A stretch of 46,024 nt of DNA, taken from contig LSSL01000317.1 in NCBI GenBank assembly GCA_001953115.1, forward strand, positions 1-46,024, written 5' to 3'. Position 1 is the first letter of the stretch, and each line of letters begins with the position of its first letter. Of this stretch, positions 1 through 14,400 are shown in pieces. This DNA comes from Smittium mucronatum (taxonomy: Eukaryota > Kickxellomycota > Harpellomycetes > Harpellales > Legeriomycetaceae). The position numbers and the translations under genes were made by a program. The notes under the pieces were generated by a model that saw nothing but the letters and a program-made list of their open reading frames with translations, ran no database searches and had not been told where the DNA came from.

Positions 1-567
1 GATCTCAATCGATTTTTTTTTTTTGCTTTCTTGCTCTTTTCTTCTTATTAAGGCGTTTAGTTATTGATAAACACTAAGTACAGATAGCCTGTATACAATA
101 TACAGCTCTCTGGTACTATCTGGTAAGCTTTAAGCAGCTGGCATAGTGTCGATAATATAAAAAATGATAATAGAAATAAACTTTGTTTGGTAATGGAATT
201 CAGCAATTTTATTGGCTAATTCAAATAAAAAATTCTAAAGAAAGAGAGAGAGGTCTAAAGTTGAGAGAGAGTCTGTATATAAACCATATAAATTAATTAT
301 TCCCAGTGATCGTAAGAGTATTAATTTGTGTTTATTCCGGAAATTATCATAATCATCAACTATTTTTTTAGGAAATTAGCCTATGAGGGTTCGTAGAAAT
401 AAGTGTAATATCTTTAAGAACCACAAACATAGAAATATGCTTTTTTGATGCCTCTATTGACATCGAAGTGAAGTTTGGATAAAAACAGTTTTTATTTAAT
501 TTATCTCTAAATTTGGAAAATATTGCAAAAAATCACGATACGATGAAAAAATTCCAATTTAATTCAA

Positions 568-588
568 AATAATAATAATAATAATAAT
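568..588. repeat. (AAT)7 microsatellite
   Basis: Seven perfect AAT units are read directly from the sequence. They lie in the 3' flank of the RNase T2 gene, outside any coding exon. Confidence 0.9.
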
Positions 589-722
589 AAACATAAATGA
601 TGACAATGTTTAAATAAAAAAGAGATAGAATTAATACAGCTAGCCAATATCAGATTGCATTTTCATCTACATCAAAGTTTGATATGAATTTTACAAAAAT
701 AGACTTTGAAGAAGGACTTTTT

Positions 723-728
723 TTTATT
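723..728 (-). terminator. candidate polyadenylation signal, RNase T2 gene
   Basis: The plus strand reads TTTATT, which is AATAAA on the gene strand, roughly 60 nt past the stop codon at 788-790. The position suits a 3' UTR signal, but such hexamers are common by chance in this composition. Confidence 0.35.
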
Positions 729-787
729 AGAAAAGACACAAAAAAAAAGGCATATAAGGATAATACCATATCTTCGTTCTGTTAGAA

Positions 788-1652
788 TCATGCAGAAACT
801 GTTTTAACTGGGTATACAATGCTTTGGCATGTATTTGGATTAACGTCTGGAACTCTGGGAACAAAGGTATCTTGACCAAGGAGGTCGAAATAACTCCAGA
901 ACTCTGTCAATACACCCTTGCTAGAACATTGAGGAACCACATATATTCCGAGCTGCTTGAAGAGAGCATTGACCATTTGTGACTTGGTGTATGTAGATCC
1001 AGGGACAATTCCTTCAGCTTTCAAAGCCTTGTAGATATCATATTTGTCAGCAAGACGGACAACTTGCTTAAAGTACATTATCATGTCATCATACTGAGTA
1101 TAGTCAAGAATGCATGGGGGATTGGCGACGTTGTAGCAAGTACCATGTTTGTACCACTCGTGTTCCCAAAAAGCAGCGTTAGTGGATGTTGATGGCCAAA
1201 CTTTAGTCATTGTATCAAAAAGAACGGGATCTTTGCTTTTAACGATTTGGTCAACGTTCAAGTAATTTCTGGAAGTGTCGCAGGATACCTTTTCGAAAGT
1301 ACCGTCACAGTGGTCAGGCCATAGACCATGAATAGTAAACTTGTCTACAGGCTGAAGATTTGTAGCCCACTAAAAAATTTTAACATTATAATATTATATT
1401 ATTTTTTTTCAGAAAAAATAAATAAATTTAAAAAAAACAGATTCTTTTAAAAATCAATCGCTTTAGATTTAAATGATCGTTTATTACCTGTTGAGAAAGT
1501 ACAATCCATCCGTCTCTGTTAACACAACAATTATCTAGTGATCCCTTTAGGGAACATGCTGGAGCAGTAATAGGACAAGTTTGCTTAAACTGCTGTGAAG
1601 CAGTTGGAAACAATACGGCGGCAACGAAAGAAACAATTGCCAATACTCTCAT
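788..1652 (-). CDS. secreted ribonuclease T2 (two exons)
   Basis: RNase T2 enzymes are endoribonucleases that cut single-stranded RNA through a 2',3'-cyclic phosphate; fungal members are secreted or vacuolar and scavenge RNA. Exon 1 is 1488-1652 and exon 2 is 788-1369; joining them in phase 0 gives 248 residues, normal for the family. Residues 1-20 form a signal peptide with a hydrophobic core ending near TASQ. The first active-site motif, FTIHGLWPDHC (66-76), sits just after the splice and supplies catalytic His69. The second, WEHEWYKHGTC (123-133), supplies His125, Glu126, Lys129 and His130. Several cysteines (for example 26, 33, 42, 43, 76, 85 and 133) fit a disulfide-bonded extracellular enzyme. 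The ATG at 1650-1652 is chosen because the signal peptide follows at once. All key residues are present, so the enzyme should be active. Its in vivo role is inferred from the family only. Confidence 0.93.
1370..1487 (-). other. intron in the RNase T2 gene (118 nt)
   Basis: On the minus strand the donor is CAG|GTAATA and the acceptor TTTTTTAG|TGG. Removing the intron joins residue 55 (Q) to residue 56 (W) and directly restores the FTIHGLWPD active-site motif, which supports both borders strongly. Confidence 0.9.
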
Positions 1653-1766
1653 TTTTAACTTTCTTCAAAAACTTTCCTGTTTACGGTAACTTGGATAGTA
1701 AGATAAAATTAGAAAATATTAGATTAAGTTTTCGCGATGATGTTTTAATTCGAGTCCAGGGGTGAT

Positions 1767-1774
1767 CTTTTATA
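1767..1774 (-). promoter_or_regulatory. TATA-like box upstream of the RNase T2 gene
   Basis: The minus strand reads TATAAAAG here, 115 nt upstream of the start codon, in a locally less AT-rich stretch. Distance and sequence fit a core promoter, leaving roughly 80 nt of 5' UTR. AT richness makes chance matches likely, so the call is tentative. Confidence 0.4.
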
Positions 1775-1799
1775 CTTTTATGAGCCGCTTCTCATCAGT

Positions 1800-4700
1800 A
1801 TTTTCTAATATAATATAATTTTTTCTATTAATATCCTACATATAGTTTGATAACACTTTTTTAATATAGATTAAGATTTATTTATCAATAATACCTCAAG
1901 TAAGCTATATCTTTTCACAGGGAAAAGTAGTTTATGATCTTTCCCAAAATAATTATCTCCGAGTAAAACTTTCCCTTTAGTCCTAAATGGTCTAATCAAT
2001 CAATGAAAAAAAACGTTCTGGAGTATATTAGAGTTCTAATTATAATTATAATCAAACTCGTATTTCAAGCTAAAAAAACGTGCAATTCATACAATTGATA
2101 TTCGTTAGACACAAAGATACAAATATTATTGAAGGTAGAAAAAAGAAAAACAATAATTCCTTTTTGAGGATCCATTAATATGATCGCCTAAATTGATAGC
2201 AGAAAGGCTGTTATGGGCATTTATGGGATTTTTCGTTTAGCCCCTTGTACAAAATTTACACAATTATTTAACAAGGAAAAAGGATAATAGCTCTATATTC
2301 TAAGAGATATTTTTTTAAACTTATCCTGTTTTCAATAAAATTTAATAAAGCATAAATATTTCAAGTATATATTTTAACTTTGCGAGTTAAGTGTATATGT
2401 TTAGTGAAATAAAATAGAACCCTTTAAGAAACACTTGAGCAAAAATCAATAGATAAACAAACAATCAATCGGATAAATAATCGCACAAATTACACAAAAT
2501 TAAAATTAAAATATACTGATGATCTATTCATCACTTTTATTGAAAATTTCCCATAACATGTTCACAAAACCTAACAATCAAAAACATTAAACACATGCAG
2601 TAGTGGTTGGAAATAAAATCAGATTTCCTCATTTAGTGTAACTATATTAATATCCGTGTAAATTTTTGATCATTTCTATTTAACCCAATTTAGAAAAAAA
2701 AATATAAAAAAAAAAAAAGAATCCTTGTGAGCTTTACGACTAATGACTTTTTTTTTCATAATATAATTCTTTTTAAACTTTTTAAAACCCATGTCAGTAA
2801 AAGAAAGTTTCAAATGATGGTATCTTTGTAGTATTTTATCTCCCTTACAAAATACCAAACACTTATTTTATAGCATGGAAAAAGAATGGTCCATCAAAAA
2901 TAGCACCTTCCCCATAATTTTCTAGTTCAGGAATTTAATATTTGTGTTTATTGCTTATGGTCATCAATTCATTTAGCCATAAAAAAAATTGAAATCCCCT
3001 GTATAAATGGTATTATATTATAAATTTTATCTTACTGATTTCCAAATCCAATCCTATCTAATGTGTATTTTTCAGAGATTTTTTGATGTTATCATTGAGT
3101 TCAAATACAAAAATATATTGAGTTGTAATATTAGAACACTTTTCAGCTTTATGAAAATAATAATATTGAAAATATTTATTAGTCTTTTTGATGGTTTAAT
3201 TCACAAAATCCTTTTTCTTAATACTTATAAATATAAGAGATTTCGTTCTATAGATTCCTTGAAATTTCACATCGACTATTTTGTAATTGTATATTGAGAT
3301 TTGTATTTTAAAAGTAAAATTCAAAAATTTATATGGGTTTTAAAATAATATAATTCAGTTTTTTTTCAGAACCATAATGATGCGTTTTACATTTTATTAT
3401 ACATATAACTTTTTATATTGAGTACTTTTTGATTAATTTGTTTTAAATTTTCGTCACGCTTAATATGTCTTTAGATTTTAGGATTAACGGGATTCTCATT
3501 AACATTGCTATTTTTTTAAAAAAGACAAATTATCTCTGAGTTTATTAAACAATAAAAATTTAAATGCATTCATGATTTATCTTAAAATTTGCTAATTAGT
3601 AATTAAAATGAAAATGTTGGAATAATGCATATTTAAAATCAAATCAATCAAAAAATATATTATGAAATTTAAAATTTCTTAATTCGAAAAAAAACTTCGA
3701 TGTATTAATAATCCTAATATCGCTGAAAAACTGTTTTAATTTTTGTTTTGACCTTAAAATAAATGTAAATCGTACAAAAAAAGGTATATAAATACATAAA
3801 AACATACATGAAAAGTGATATATAATATAAAATCACCGATAAAAAATGATATAAAACAATTTATGAAATAAAGTATCCAAACTTCTTTAAAAAATGTATT
3901 TCTTAATTTGTAATATTTATATTTTCATTCATTTTGGTCAAATTCAAAAAATAATATTTGTTTTCGTGAAAAATATAAATTATTTGATTTAAACTAATAA
4001 AATCTTTCTTTGATTTTTTATTCAGGTTATCAATAAATGATTAATAAAAAAATATAAATTTAATTTTTATATCTACTATTCTAATGCCTAAAATTGATCA
4101 TATTCAAACTGCACATTGTATTTTTTTAATATTAGTGAATGTATACGAATAGAATTTATTTAAATTAACTAGGGAAACAAATTATATAGAATTTTTATAT
4201 TCCACTTTCATAATGTGATTACCTTTTGTTGTTTTAATAATAGTGATTTATAATAGATTTTTTCTCATATTTATTTATATTTAAATTTAAGATCCTTCAT
4301 GGTAATTATTTTTTTAAAATATCTTTTTTCAAACCTCTAATATATAAAATTCCAAAAAAATTATATTTTTATAAAAGTGAAATTTATGAATGATTCCACC
4401 TTAAAAAATGGAGATAAAAATATAATGAAAATAACTGTTATCATTTCATCTTGTGTCTATATATGAAGAGAAACAAGTTTTTTATGGGCCTGTAAAACTT
4501 TGTTTTTATAATAAGTATATTCTAAAAAAAAAATTCATTAAAGTTGATGATAAAGTCATATTAGTATTATAAATTAATTTTCTTATTAAGGTTTAAATTT
4601 TTTATGCATAACATATAAAAAGGCGATTCATATCTCAAAATAATACAGTATTAAGTTTTTAAAGGTTTTTATTTATTCCAATAAAAGAATAAACTGTTTT

Positions 4701-7700
4701 ATTAAAATATAAATAAACTATATTTAAATAAAATATAAAAAATAATCATTAAAACACGTATATTTTAGATAAAACGAATTTATATATCTTTTAAAAAGCT
4801 AATTTTTTTTTGGAAAAGTTAAACAATTTATAAATATTTAAATAAAAACTCAATAATCAGGATATATTTATATGATTGAATTTTTTTAAAAAGATATTAG
4901 AATTGTATTGTCAATATCGAAAAACAATAGGGTTATCCACATAAGTTTTCGCCTTGAATAAATCAACTTGAATGTATATACAAAATTAAAAACAAATTAT
5001 AGCCCAAAAATTTATATGTAAAATCTAATTTTCGAAAAATAGAAATTTGAATTTGAATTACCGATTACAATATTTACTAAGTTTAAAGCTAGTATATACT
5101 GCCTGTATATATTTAATTCTCAAAAATAGATTAAGTTGTTTTATATTTAAAGATTAATCACCAGTTTATATTAGAATATATACAAGTTATATTATTTGAT
5201 AACTTAAAATTTCTTTTTAATGATATAAAAATATTCAAAAATTCAAAAAATATTATCGCATCACTCTTTTTTTAATGTATTAACCTCTCATTTTTATTTC
5301 TTTAATATTTTTCATCCTCAATAAAATTAAAATAAATATAAAAAGCTACTATATTTAGCTGAAGTTTCAAAAGCTTTCAATTTATCTAAATAGATCAACC
5401 ATAGTAATAAATTCAAAATAAATAAAATATTTCAGTTTATTAAAAAAAAATTCTTCAGAAATAATATAAAAATGTATATTTATACTATTAATAATCAATA
5501 AATTTTTTAGAAAAGCATAGAGAAATATTGATGATATATCAATACAAATATTTTTAGTAACATTTTTGCGTAAATATTTCAAACTTTTTTTCAAATTTAC
5601 ACACATATAAACTTCTTTGGATATCTTATATTTTGATAATAATTTTTCTTTTTTTAAATTATTTAGAACACTCTAATAAGTATTAATGAGTAGATTAAAT
5701 TTTATTGAAAAAAATCAAAACTTAATTTATGTGTCAAACTAGGTAAAAAAAAAAATCAATGCAGGTATAAACAGGTGAATTTTAAAACAGATTAAGTAAA
5801 AAAATGATATATAAATGATAAAATTTGAATCTAAAAATAAATAATATTAGCCAATTGTAATAAAAAATGTTCAATTACCCATTGCTAGTGCGAAGTTATA
5901 CTCATGAAATTTGGTAAAATTCTACCTCATTATGCAGATGGATTTCATCAAAACCAAAATGAAAATTTTCGATTTTGTAAACTTATAGGGTTTTGAGAGT
6001 TATTTTATATCATATTATGCATAACTTGATTCTCAGAATTATACTATCATTGTAAATTTTCGATTATATTTCAGAAAATGCTCTAAAAATTGGCCTTTTT
6101 ATCCGTTTTGTGAGGTTATAGAAAAATTTCCAGGATTGAAGACATGTAAACTTAGTATGTATTTTTATCTTAAGTACTCTTTATTTAATTTATTTTATCA
6201 AGCTGAACTCTTCAGAACTGATGGTGGTAAAGTAAAATTTGTTTTTTATTCAATGCTATAAATAAAGAAATAATATTTATGGATATTGAATAAATCAAGT
6301 AATTCTTCCAATTAAAGATTTTATTAAGGCACAGATAGGAGTTGGCGCAACTTTTTATCTGAAAAGTTTATATAATTTTTTATAACTAATCTGTTTTAAA
6401 ATTTACCCACACGTAACTTTCTTTTTACAATAATTAATTTGACTCATAAATTAATGTTTGGCTTTTATGATCACAATTTTATTTTATTTGTAAATATAAA
6501 GAATATTTGTGTTATTTGTCATTTCACAAGATAAAATATAAGACTGATTATAAATGATTTTTATCAATAGAAAAATCAAAATATATTAAATGGCAATGTA
6601 AAAGAGGGAAAAAATATATGAAAAAAATTCTGAATAGATTATTTTAACTAAATTAATTTTATTTTAGGTTAAAAGATTAACAGTTTTTATCGGTCAAAAA
6701 AAAGTGGTTTTAATTTTCAAATAAGTCGAAAGGATATTAAATAAATCTCATCGCTAAACTGGCGAAAATAGAAAATGAACTGATTCAACGTTGGAATATA
6801 TCAACATATATTTAGTAATTTGAATATTAAAATAGCACAGGTACTCTGAATTTATCAATTATTAATATAAAAGAAATGTGAGTCAGCTTTTTTGATTCGA
6901 TCAGCATAAAATAATAACAAAATAAATATAGTTCAATCTTTTAGCATTTGGTATAAGTTAAAAATTTGAAAAATAAATGAGACCAAAATATAGCAGATTA
7001 AAAATAAATAAAATCTTGAAACTCAAATATACCTCAATGAAAAAATTTAAATAAATGTTTTTTTACTAATATTATAAACTCAAGAAGTATTTTTATTTCT
7101 GGTAATTTTATTTTCAAACTTACTATACTTTGAAATAATTTAATATAATTTTAGTTTTTAGAAAAGTCAAATTTTGGTACAAGTAGCATTAATTTGGATC
7201 ATACTCTATATAAAAAAAAAATTAAAAATATTCTATTTGATATTAAAATCCCCATAAATGAAAAAAATATTCCATAAATTGATATAATTTCAGAGGATTT
7301 CTCTGAATAAGCAATTAGCTTATTAATCGTATCATTTATAATCCTAGTATTTAATTCAATTACTTGTTTATTTTTCAACAAATTCAATTATTCTTATTTA
7401 AATTTAATAAAAAATTTATACAATAGTTTTTTCATTATTTCAGCAAGCGCGATGAAACATAAATTATACCATACTTAATATTTTTAGAAATCAAAAATAT
7501 CTTAATGAAAATGTTTTTAAAAGATTTTAGAAGACCTCTGGAGAAAATGAAATTATAAAAATTATAAATTATGATATATAAACTAATGATTAAAATAATT
7601 AGAAACATTATCCTAATAAAAATCTATTCATTTATCATTTAAACTTGAGAACTGCAAAATAATAGAAAAAACTTTCTATTATATTAATTTTATTAATTTA

Positions 7701-7751
7701 AATTTAGAGCTTATCATAAAGTTAAGGTGTTAAAATATTTTTTAGTTGGTA
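1800..7751. other. gene-free AT-rich desert
   Basis: Nearly 6 kb of A/T-dominated DNA. Open frames are at most about 100 codons, rich in F, I, K, L, N and Y with no recognisable motif, as expected by chance at this composition. A patch at about 5875-6150 is visibly richer in G and C and may be a decayed repeat or gene fragment. Confidence 0.7.
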
Positions 7752-8434
7752 ATTTCTAAAAGGTTAAAAGTATTTATACACAAAACTGCGTTTTTTACAC
7801 AAAATTAAAAGCGATACGAAAAATATGCATCTATGCACAAATCTTCTATTTTGGCCAATAAAATCACTTAAATACTCCATATTTCTATACAAAACATAAT
7901 AACTCTTTTTATTTGCCAATTTTTGCAATTTAATTATATTTATTATTTTTTTTTATGCCAGATTACCTTATCTATAAAAGTTTTATGCCAACTTGAAATT
8001 CAATACTTTTTCACGTGATTTAAAATTTTATTCAGTAGATTTCATAATCTTTATGCGCCAAAAATTTTTTTTTGCGCCCACATTACCAATTATAAACACT
8101 TTAATGTTAATGGTATTTTATTTTAGCTACATGCCGTTCAATTAACCCTTTAAAATTTTTTAATTAGTAAAGCAGGACAAAATTATAGCAAAATATCTGC
8201 ATTCAGAGAAAACTAATTTAGTAGCCTTGGAATAATTTATCACTAGAAATTATTAGATTAAATTTAACGGTCAAATAAAAAGAGTGCTTATAATTTGTGT
8301 ATAGATACGGAATATTTAAGTAATTTATTGGCCAAAAATGAAAGTTAGTGTATAAATGAATATTTTGCATATAATTTTTGATTTTGTGTAAAAACACGTA
8401 GTTTAGTGTATAAATACTTTTGACCATTTCCAAA
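7752..8434. mobile_element. non-autonomous inverted-repeat transposon with 9-bp target duplication
   Basis: The element spans about 7762-8425. Its left end starts GGTTAAAAGTATTTATACAC. The reverse complement of its right end starts GGTCAAAAGTATTTATACAC. The two arms stay alignable for roughly 165 nt, sharing blocks such as TTTACACAAAAT, TTTTGGCCAATAAA and CTCTTTTTATTTG. It is flanked by ATTTCTAAA (7752-7760) and ATTTCCAAA (8426-8434), a 9-bp target duplication with one mismatch. Long inverted repeats with 9-bp duplications are typical of Mutator-like elements. The roughly 330-bp interior has no transposase frame, so the copy is non-autonomous. A 71-codon frame running through the right arm is a by-product of the repeat and is not a gene. 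Confidence 0.85.
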
Positions 8435-8435
8435 C

Positions 8436-11400
8436 TATTAGTTTCATCTTATTAATATAGAAAATATTGTAGAATTTAAAAAATTTCCCCCCTAAAAACT
8501 TTTTTTTTTTAAACAGTCCATAATATTCCTTATAGTTTAATTTTAAAAAATAAATAGACTTATATCTGTTTTTTATATAGCTATTATCTATCCTTTTTTT
8601 AAAAAAATTTATTTTCGAGACTTTTTAATTTTTGATTTTTTATAAACATCTATTTCTTTAAAAAGGCAAATTTATTTACATTTGAATAAATATTAAATAA
8701 AAGTGAAGAAATTTTTTCAAAAAATAAAATAAAATACACTAATCTGAGAGAGTAATTATCAAAAATCATCTATGATATAATTTTAAACGTTTCTAATAAA
8801 TTATTATTCTATAAACTAATTGCCCGCATTAGCTTTAATTATATGTTTAAATGATGCCAAAGATAAATAAAAGTTAAAATCTGCTGATTAAATTGAGTTT
8901 AAAATTTGTATAATACGCAAAAATAATAAATAAATAAATTTTGTGAATTGGAACTGATCTGATTGATTTTTAAATATCAAAAATGCGTGTTTTACGCTTT
9001 TAATATTAGAGTATCCATCTCATAATTATTAAAAATAAAAATAAATTTTATACTATATGGCTCAGTTCATTCTTTTTATAAGTTCCTCAGATTATAATTA
9101 TTTTCATTTATAAACAAAAACGTTTTAGACACTACTTCATGCCAAAAAAAGAAAAATTATAAAAGAATTTTTATTTTATTTTGCCTTTAAAAATTTCAAA
9201 ATCTGGAATTAAAACAAGAAATATTATTTTATTCTAGATTTCATGAATATTTGATTTTAATTTTTAATTTAATTGATGATTAACCTAAAATTATATTAAA
9301 ATTTGAGTTAAAAAAGATGTAAAAAAATTTCGACCGTAATTTCAGTAAAAATTAAGGAATATAGCTGTAAATTTATTTATTATAATTAGAATAAATTTGA
9401 TTAATATCCAGTTGATATAACTTAAGTTCTAAGTAAATATAAATTTTAAATCCCGATTATTTAAAATTGTATAAAAATATCTTTACGTTTCATCTATAGT
9501 TATTAAAGCAAAATAAACGAATTTTAGATTTATCAATTCAGATTTTATAAATGAATTTATATTATATAAATTTTAAAATTTTCAATTCTGGTATATTTAA
9601 CGTTTATTATTTACCATATTTATTCGTTAGTTTTTTTTCCTTACGTATTATATGTGTTTATACAAATTAATTCAATAAAAATTAAGGTATTAATTAAAAG
9701 CGACCTAAAAAATAACGAATATTGTTAAATTCTATATCACTTTGAATTAAACAAAAAATAAAAAACATTATATAATTCAAGTTTTCTGAAATTTATATAA
9801 CTGATTATTTATATTGGTCATTATTATTTATATATAAATAAGTTTTATTTAATTTTTAAAATATTTTTTTTAATTTAATCCATAACTAGTGATAAATTAA
9901 ACCCAAAAACTTTTTTCGTTAAAATAAATCCAATTTTTCTCGATTTAAGTGATGTTTTATTAAAAAAATGATGAACAGAAGAATACAGAAAAAAAATAAT
10001 GGTTTATCATTGCTAATCGTTATGATATAGTACAATTTAATTAGTTAATTTTTTTAATTATGATTAAAAATAAAGATTGAGTTTAGAAAATCGAGCTCAT
10101 AAAACCTCAATTATCAGTAACAAAATTTTAAAATATTAATAAATTATAAATCTTATACCTCGAAGTTTTGCACAAAAAAACTTAGCCAAAAAATAACCCA
10201 GACACAATAAATTTAATTCATATTTTTTTAAAATTATTCTCAAAAAATAAATTAGAATATGATAAATATAAAGACTGATTTTAAAAAAATACAATGATAT
10301 TTAATGAATTTAAAAAAATTAATGTCTTTTTTATTTATAATGCCAATTTTTGTTAATTTAATTTTAATTTGTAAATTTATTAGATCCAATTTAGATAAAT
10401 GCTTTTTTAATTTAAATCATATTAGATTTGGATTATAAAAGTTTGCAATTTTTTTTCGTTTAATTCTTCGATTTAAAATAGATCGGGGGTTTTTTATGAT
10501 TAATTACAAAATAATTATTTTTTTATTTTAGAAAATTTAAACTTTACAAGTTAATTTCGGAAAACTCAGCTTAACTAGACCAAGCTAAAAATTAAAAAAA
10601 TTTAAAATTTGGTGATTTTTCTTTCATTTTTTTGTTTAAACCATAAGCACTATCGATCCAAAAATTCATATTCTATTACTTTGTATTAATGTAAAATAAA
10701 AATATAAGCAAAATAAGATATTAGATATTAGATAAGATTTATAATTAAATTTCATTTATCAAATAAACTTTTATTATCAAATATATTAACATATTTGCAG
10801 CTGTGTATAACAGTAATTTTTTTTAAAATAAATCGATTTTTTTTGAAATAATAACATCAGTAACAGAAAAAAATATCTTAAAAAAACAAAAAATATCACA
10901 ATTTAAATTCTGCAAATAAATAAGTATTTTTTATTTAGTAATTCTTTTTTAAATTATTAATTTAAAATCAAAAAACTAATATCAATATTAACTATAAGGC
11001 ATTATATTAAATAGATCATTAGATCTGACAACACACTTAAAATATTATTTAACATATTTTTTCATTAAAATTTCGTTCTTTATTCTTTTTTTAATTGAAA
11101 AAAAACTGAATAAAGCTATTTTATCGATAAAAATTTTAATACCAAATATGTATTAATATATGTTTTTTTTTAAAAAAAAAATTTTGTTTTCGGATGAAGA
11201 TGATCAATTATTTTTTCAATTTTTCATTGTTTAATCAATTAATTTTTTAATCCAATAAAAATATTCATAAACCAACATTCGTATGATATATATTTTTTAA
11301 TTGATCAAAAATAATTATGACAACACAGTGTAATATTGTTTTAATTAAATCTTTGGACAAATAAATTTATTGGAATCTAGTTGGAAATTAAGATAAAGTT

Positions 11401-14400
11401 TATTATTTTGTTTTATTATCAAAAATAAAAAAAATTTAAAAAATTAAAAAAAATATCGAAATCTTCAGCAATTTAAAATTTAAGTAAACCAGTTATAGCC
11501 AAACAGCTCATTTAAATCATGTAATCAAACAATGGTATGCATATTTATGACGAAAAGGCGTCAAAATAATATAGTTTTAAGCGTGTGTATTCTAATATTA
11601 TTCTATTATATGAGAATAAAATTTTATCTATCTTTAGAATAATTTGAGAAATATATTGATTTAATATTAATTAATTTTGACTTTGTGTCAAATTATTATG
11701 ATCAACCTTTTTCTTAATGATTTTTATTATAAAAAAAACTTGTAACTTACCTATATAATAATATTTTAATACGATTTTTATCCAAAAATAAATTTCAATT
11801 TTTATTTAAGATTCCATAGTAACTATTGTATTCAAATTTCTTTTCTTTTTTATCTTGAGGCTGATTAAATTTATTTGTATATATAACATTTAAAATTATA
11901 ATCCACTTATATAAAAAAATATTTAACTAATTTTTTACTAATTTGGATATTTTGGTGATTATTTATGAATGAAACTTATTTTACTATTTCTAGCCATTAA
12001 AAGGTAATTTTTTACAAAAATTCATACAGAAAAAATGAAATAAAACCCTCAAGATGATTAAATAAATAATTCACCATTTAATAAATGGTAAAATTTTATA
12101 TTTTGATCAATTAAAGATTTGATTTGTAAAAAAATATATTTATTTGAAAATAATTTATAATTAAACAACATTAATGAATATTAAGTTTAACTAGAATTTG
12201 AAAATTGAGCCATCTTTCATTAGTTTAATAAATAATGTATTATTTGGGTAAATACTGAATTATTAATATAAATATTAAAATTTAATAATTTTAAATCCCT
12301 AAATATACAATAGATCTTAATTTTTGGTGCTGAATATAAAAATTACTCGCTAATTAATTTTATAGCTCTAATAATATCCTCTTCATAAATACCAAAAAAT
12401 GTGTAATTTTTTACATAGATTCAAAAAATAAAAAAATTCAATTAAAAAATCTATTCGCCTCATTATAAAAAAAAATCCAATTTTGATTCAGATTTTATGA
12501 TTTAAAATTTAAATTTTTATAAAATGAAAATTTTAATATTTTAATAAAGGTGAATAATGATATATCTATACTTATTCAAAAAATTTCAAAAAAAATTAAT
12601 ATTAAAAACTTCTAAAAATACATCAAGGAGATTTTTTTAGTTTAAAAGAGTTTTAAAAATATCTTTCTTTTCTTAAAATACTATTAAAAACTATTTATAA
12701 TCATTTAAAATCTATTTTATAAAATAATTAAATATTTAGCCTTTAATTTATTTAATTATAATAATATATATGATTAAAAGAATTTCCATAAAAAATTAAT
12801 TAAGTTCTGCATACTTTTATTATACAAAAAATTGAAAAAAGTTATTTTTTACTTCAGATCTTTATCCGCTTTACAGATTCATACTTATATTTAGGCAATA
12901 ATAGGGTCAATTTATCACATTTTAGTTATTTATTATATGAAATTATTTTTTATTTAACCCTATCAATTATAAAATTGGATAGTTGGATAATTGGGTAAAT
13001 GGATAATACAATATCTGTCAATTTAATGTTAAATTATGAAAAGATCAATTATATCATATTTTTTTTACAAATATTAAACTTTGAAATTTATATAGAAATA
13101 AATATGAAAAAAATTTGCGGGTATCGAATTTATATATACTCGATTAACTTTTTATAACACACTTTTTTTTAAAAAAATTATTTTGAGCATTATTAGAATG
13201 AATATAATACTTATTATATATATTAGTGATTAGTTAATGGCTGTTATTAAACTAAAAAGTTTTTTTATACTTATTTATTATTATTTTAAATTTTTCAATA
13301 AATAACCTTGAAATAGAATCATTTTTATGTATTATTTCTAATTATTAAAAAAAAATAGAATATATTTTATAAAATAAAGCTATTTTTCGGCTTTAAAATT
13401 TTTATAAACATTTTTAAATGAAATAAGCTGTTATTAAATAAAAAAAATAGTATAAAAAATGAATATATGCGAGAAAATTTTCAGTACCTCACTGCCTTGA
13501 TATAGCTATGTTAAAAAGCTCTTTTATTACATAGTTAATACAATCAATACGTAAATTTGGTAAAAATTTATTTAACAAGTTTATATATAATAAATTAAAA
13601 CTTGTTTATAAATGGTAAAAACCAACAATACGAATGTATTGTTTGGTTAAAATAATTAATCATATTTCTCCAATAAAAATACTGGATAGATTTAGTTGAA
13701 AAAAAAATATGCAAAAACTGCATTTTATATGTAATAAAATAATATACACATTTTAATCTAAAGTAAATTTAGCTGATGTTCTCTCAATATATTTAAAATA
13801 ACTGAAAAAAAATTGAATTAGATGCAGATAATTGTATTAAATTCTATCATAAAATTTTATTTCAGTCTTTTTATCTATTTAAATAAATACTTATTGTTAA
13901 ATTATATTTCAAGATTTATGTTTAATAATAGAAAAAAAATTTAGAATTTTTTTTTATTCATTATATATAATAATGTAATTTAATCCAAAATCTAACATTC
14001 AAATTAGTTTTATTTTAAATTAAAAAAATAATATTCGTCAGTTTAGCAATTTCTTTTTTACTTATAAGGGATTAAATAACAAAAATTAATTATAATTAAT
14101 TATAAATCAGATTATATTCTTTTTAAAACTTTATTAAAATTAATTATGAAAAAAACTAAAATTTTTAAAATTAAATTAATTTACTTGTGATTTTTTTGAT
14201 TTTTTAAATTAAACTTTTTAATTTTAATATTTTTAATATAAAATAATTCTGTTCTCAAAAAAAAATTATAGAAGGAATATAAAAAGGAATTAAATTCACT
14301 AAAATCTATGGATTAAAAACTAATAAAAAAGACCTAAATATTAATTTAACTTAAAAAATAAGTTTGATTACCCGGGAATAAAAATTAGAATTAAATTATA

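Larger units (their letters stand above)
1..787. other. AT-rich 3' flank of the RNase T2 gene
   Basis: No gene is visible here. The stretch is AT-rich with many homopolymer runs and a short (AAT)7 array at 568-588. On the minus strand a canonical AATAAA lies at 723-728, about 60 nt beyond the RNase T2 stop codon, and is a plausible polyadenylation signal for that gene. Confidence 0.6.

Noticed and set aside
3007..3297. 96-codon open frame on the plus strand
   Set aside because: Composition is almost entirely F, I, L, K, Y, N and S, with no domain, no codon structure different from its surroundings and no neighbouring gene; expected by chance in AT-rich DNA.
5907..5996. Short frame starting MKFGKILP, reminiscent of an SPX-domain start
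   Set aside because: Only about 29 codons before a stop; the residues after MKFGK do not follow the SPX pattern and no continuation with splice sites was found.
8218..8433. 71-codon open frame on the minus strand
   Set aside because: It runs through the right inverted repeat of the element at 7762-8425 and is explained by that repeat.
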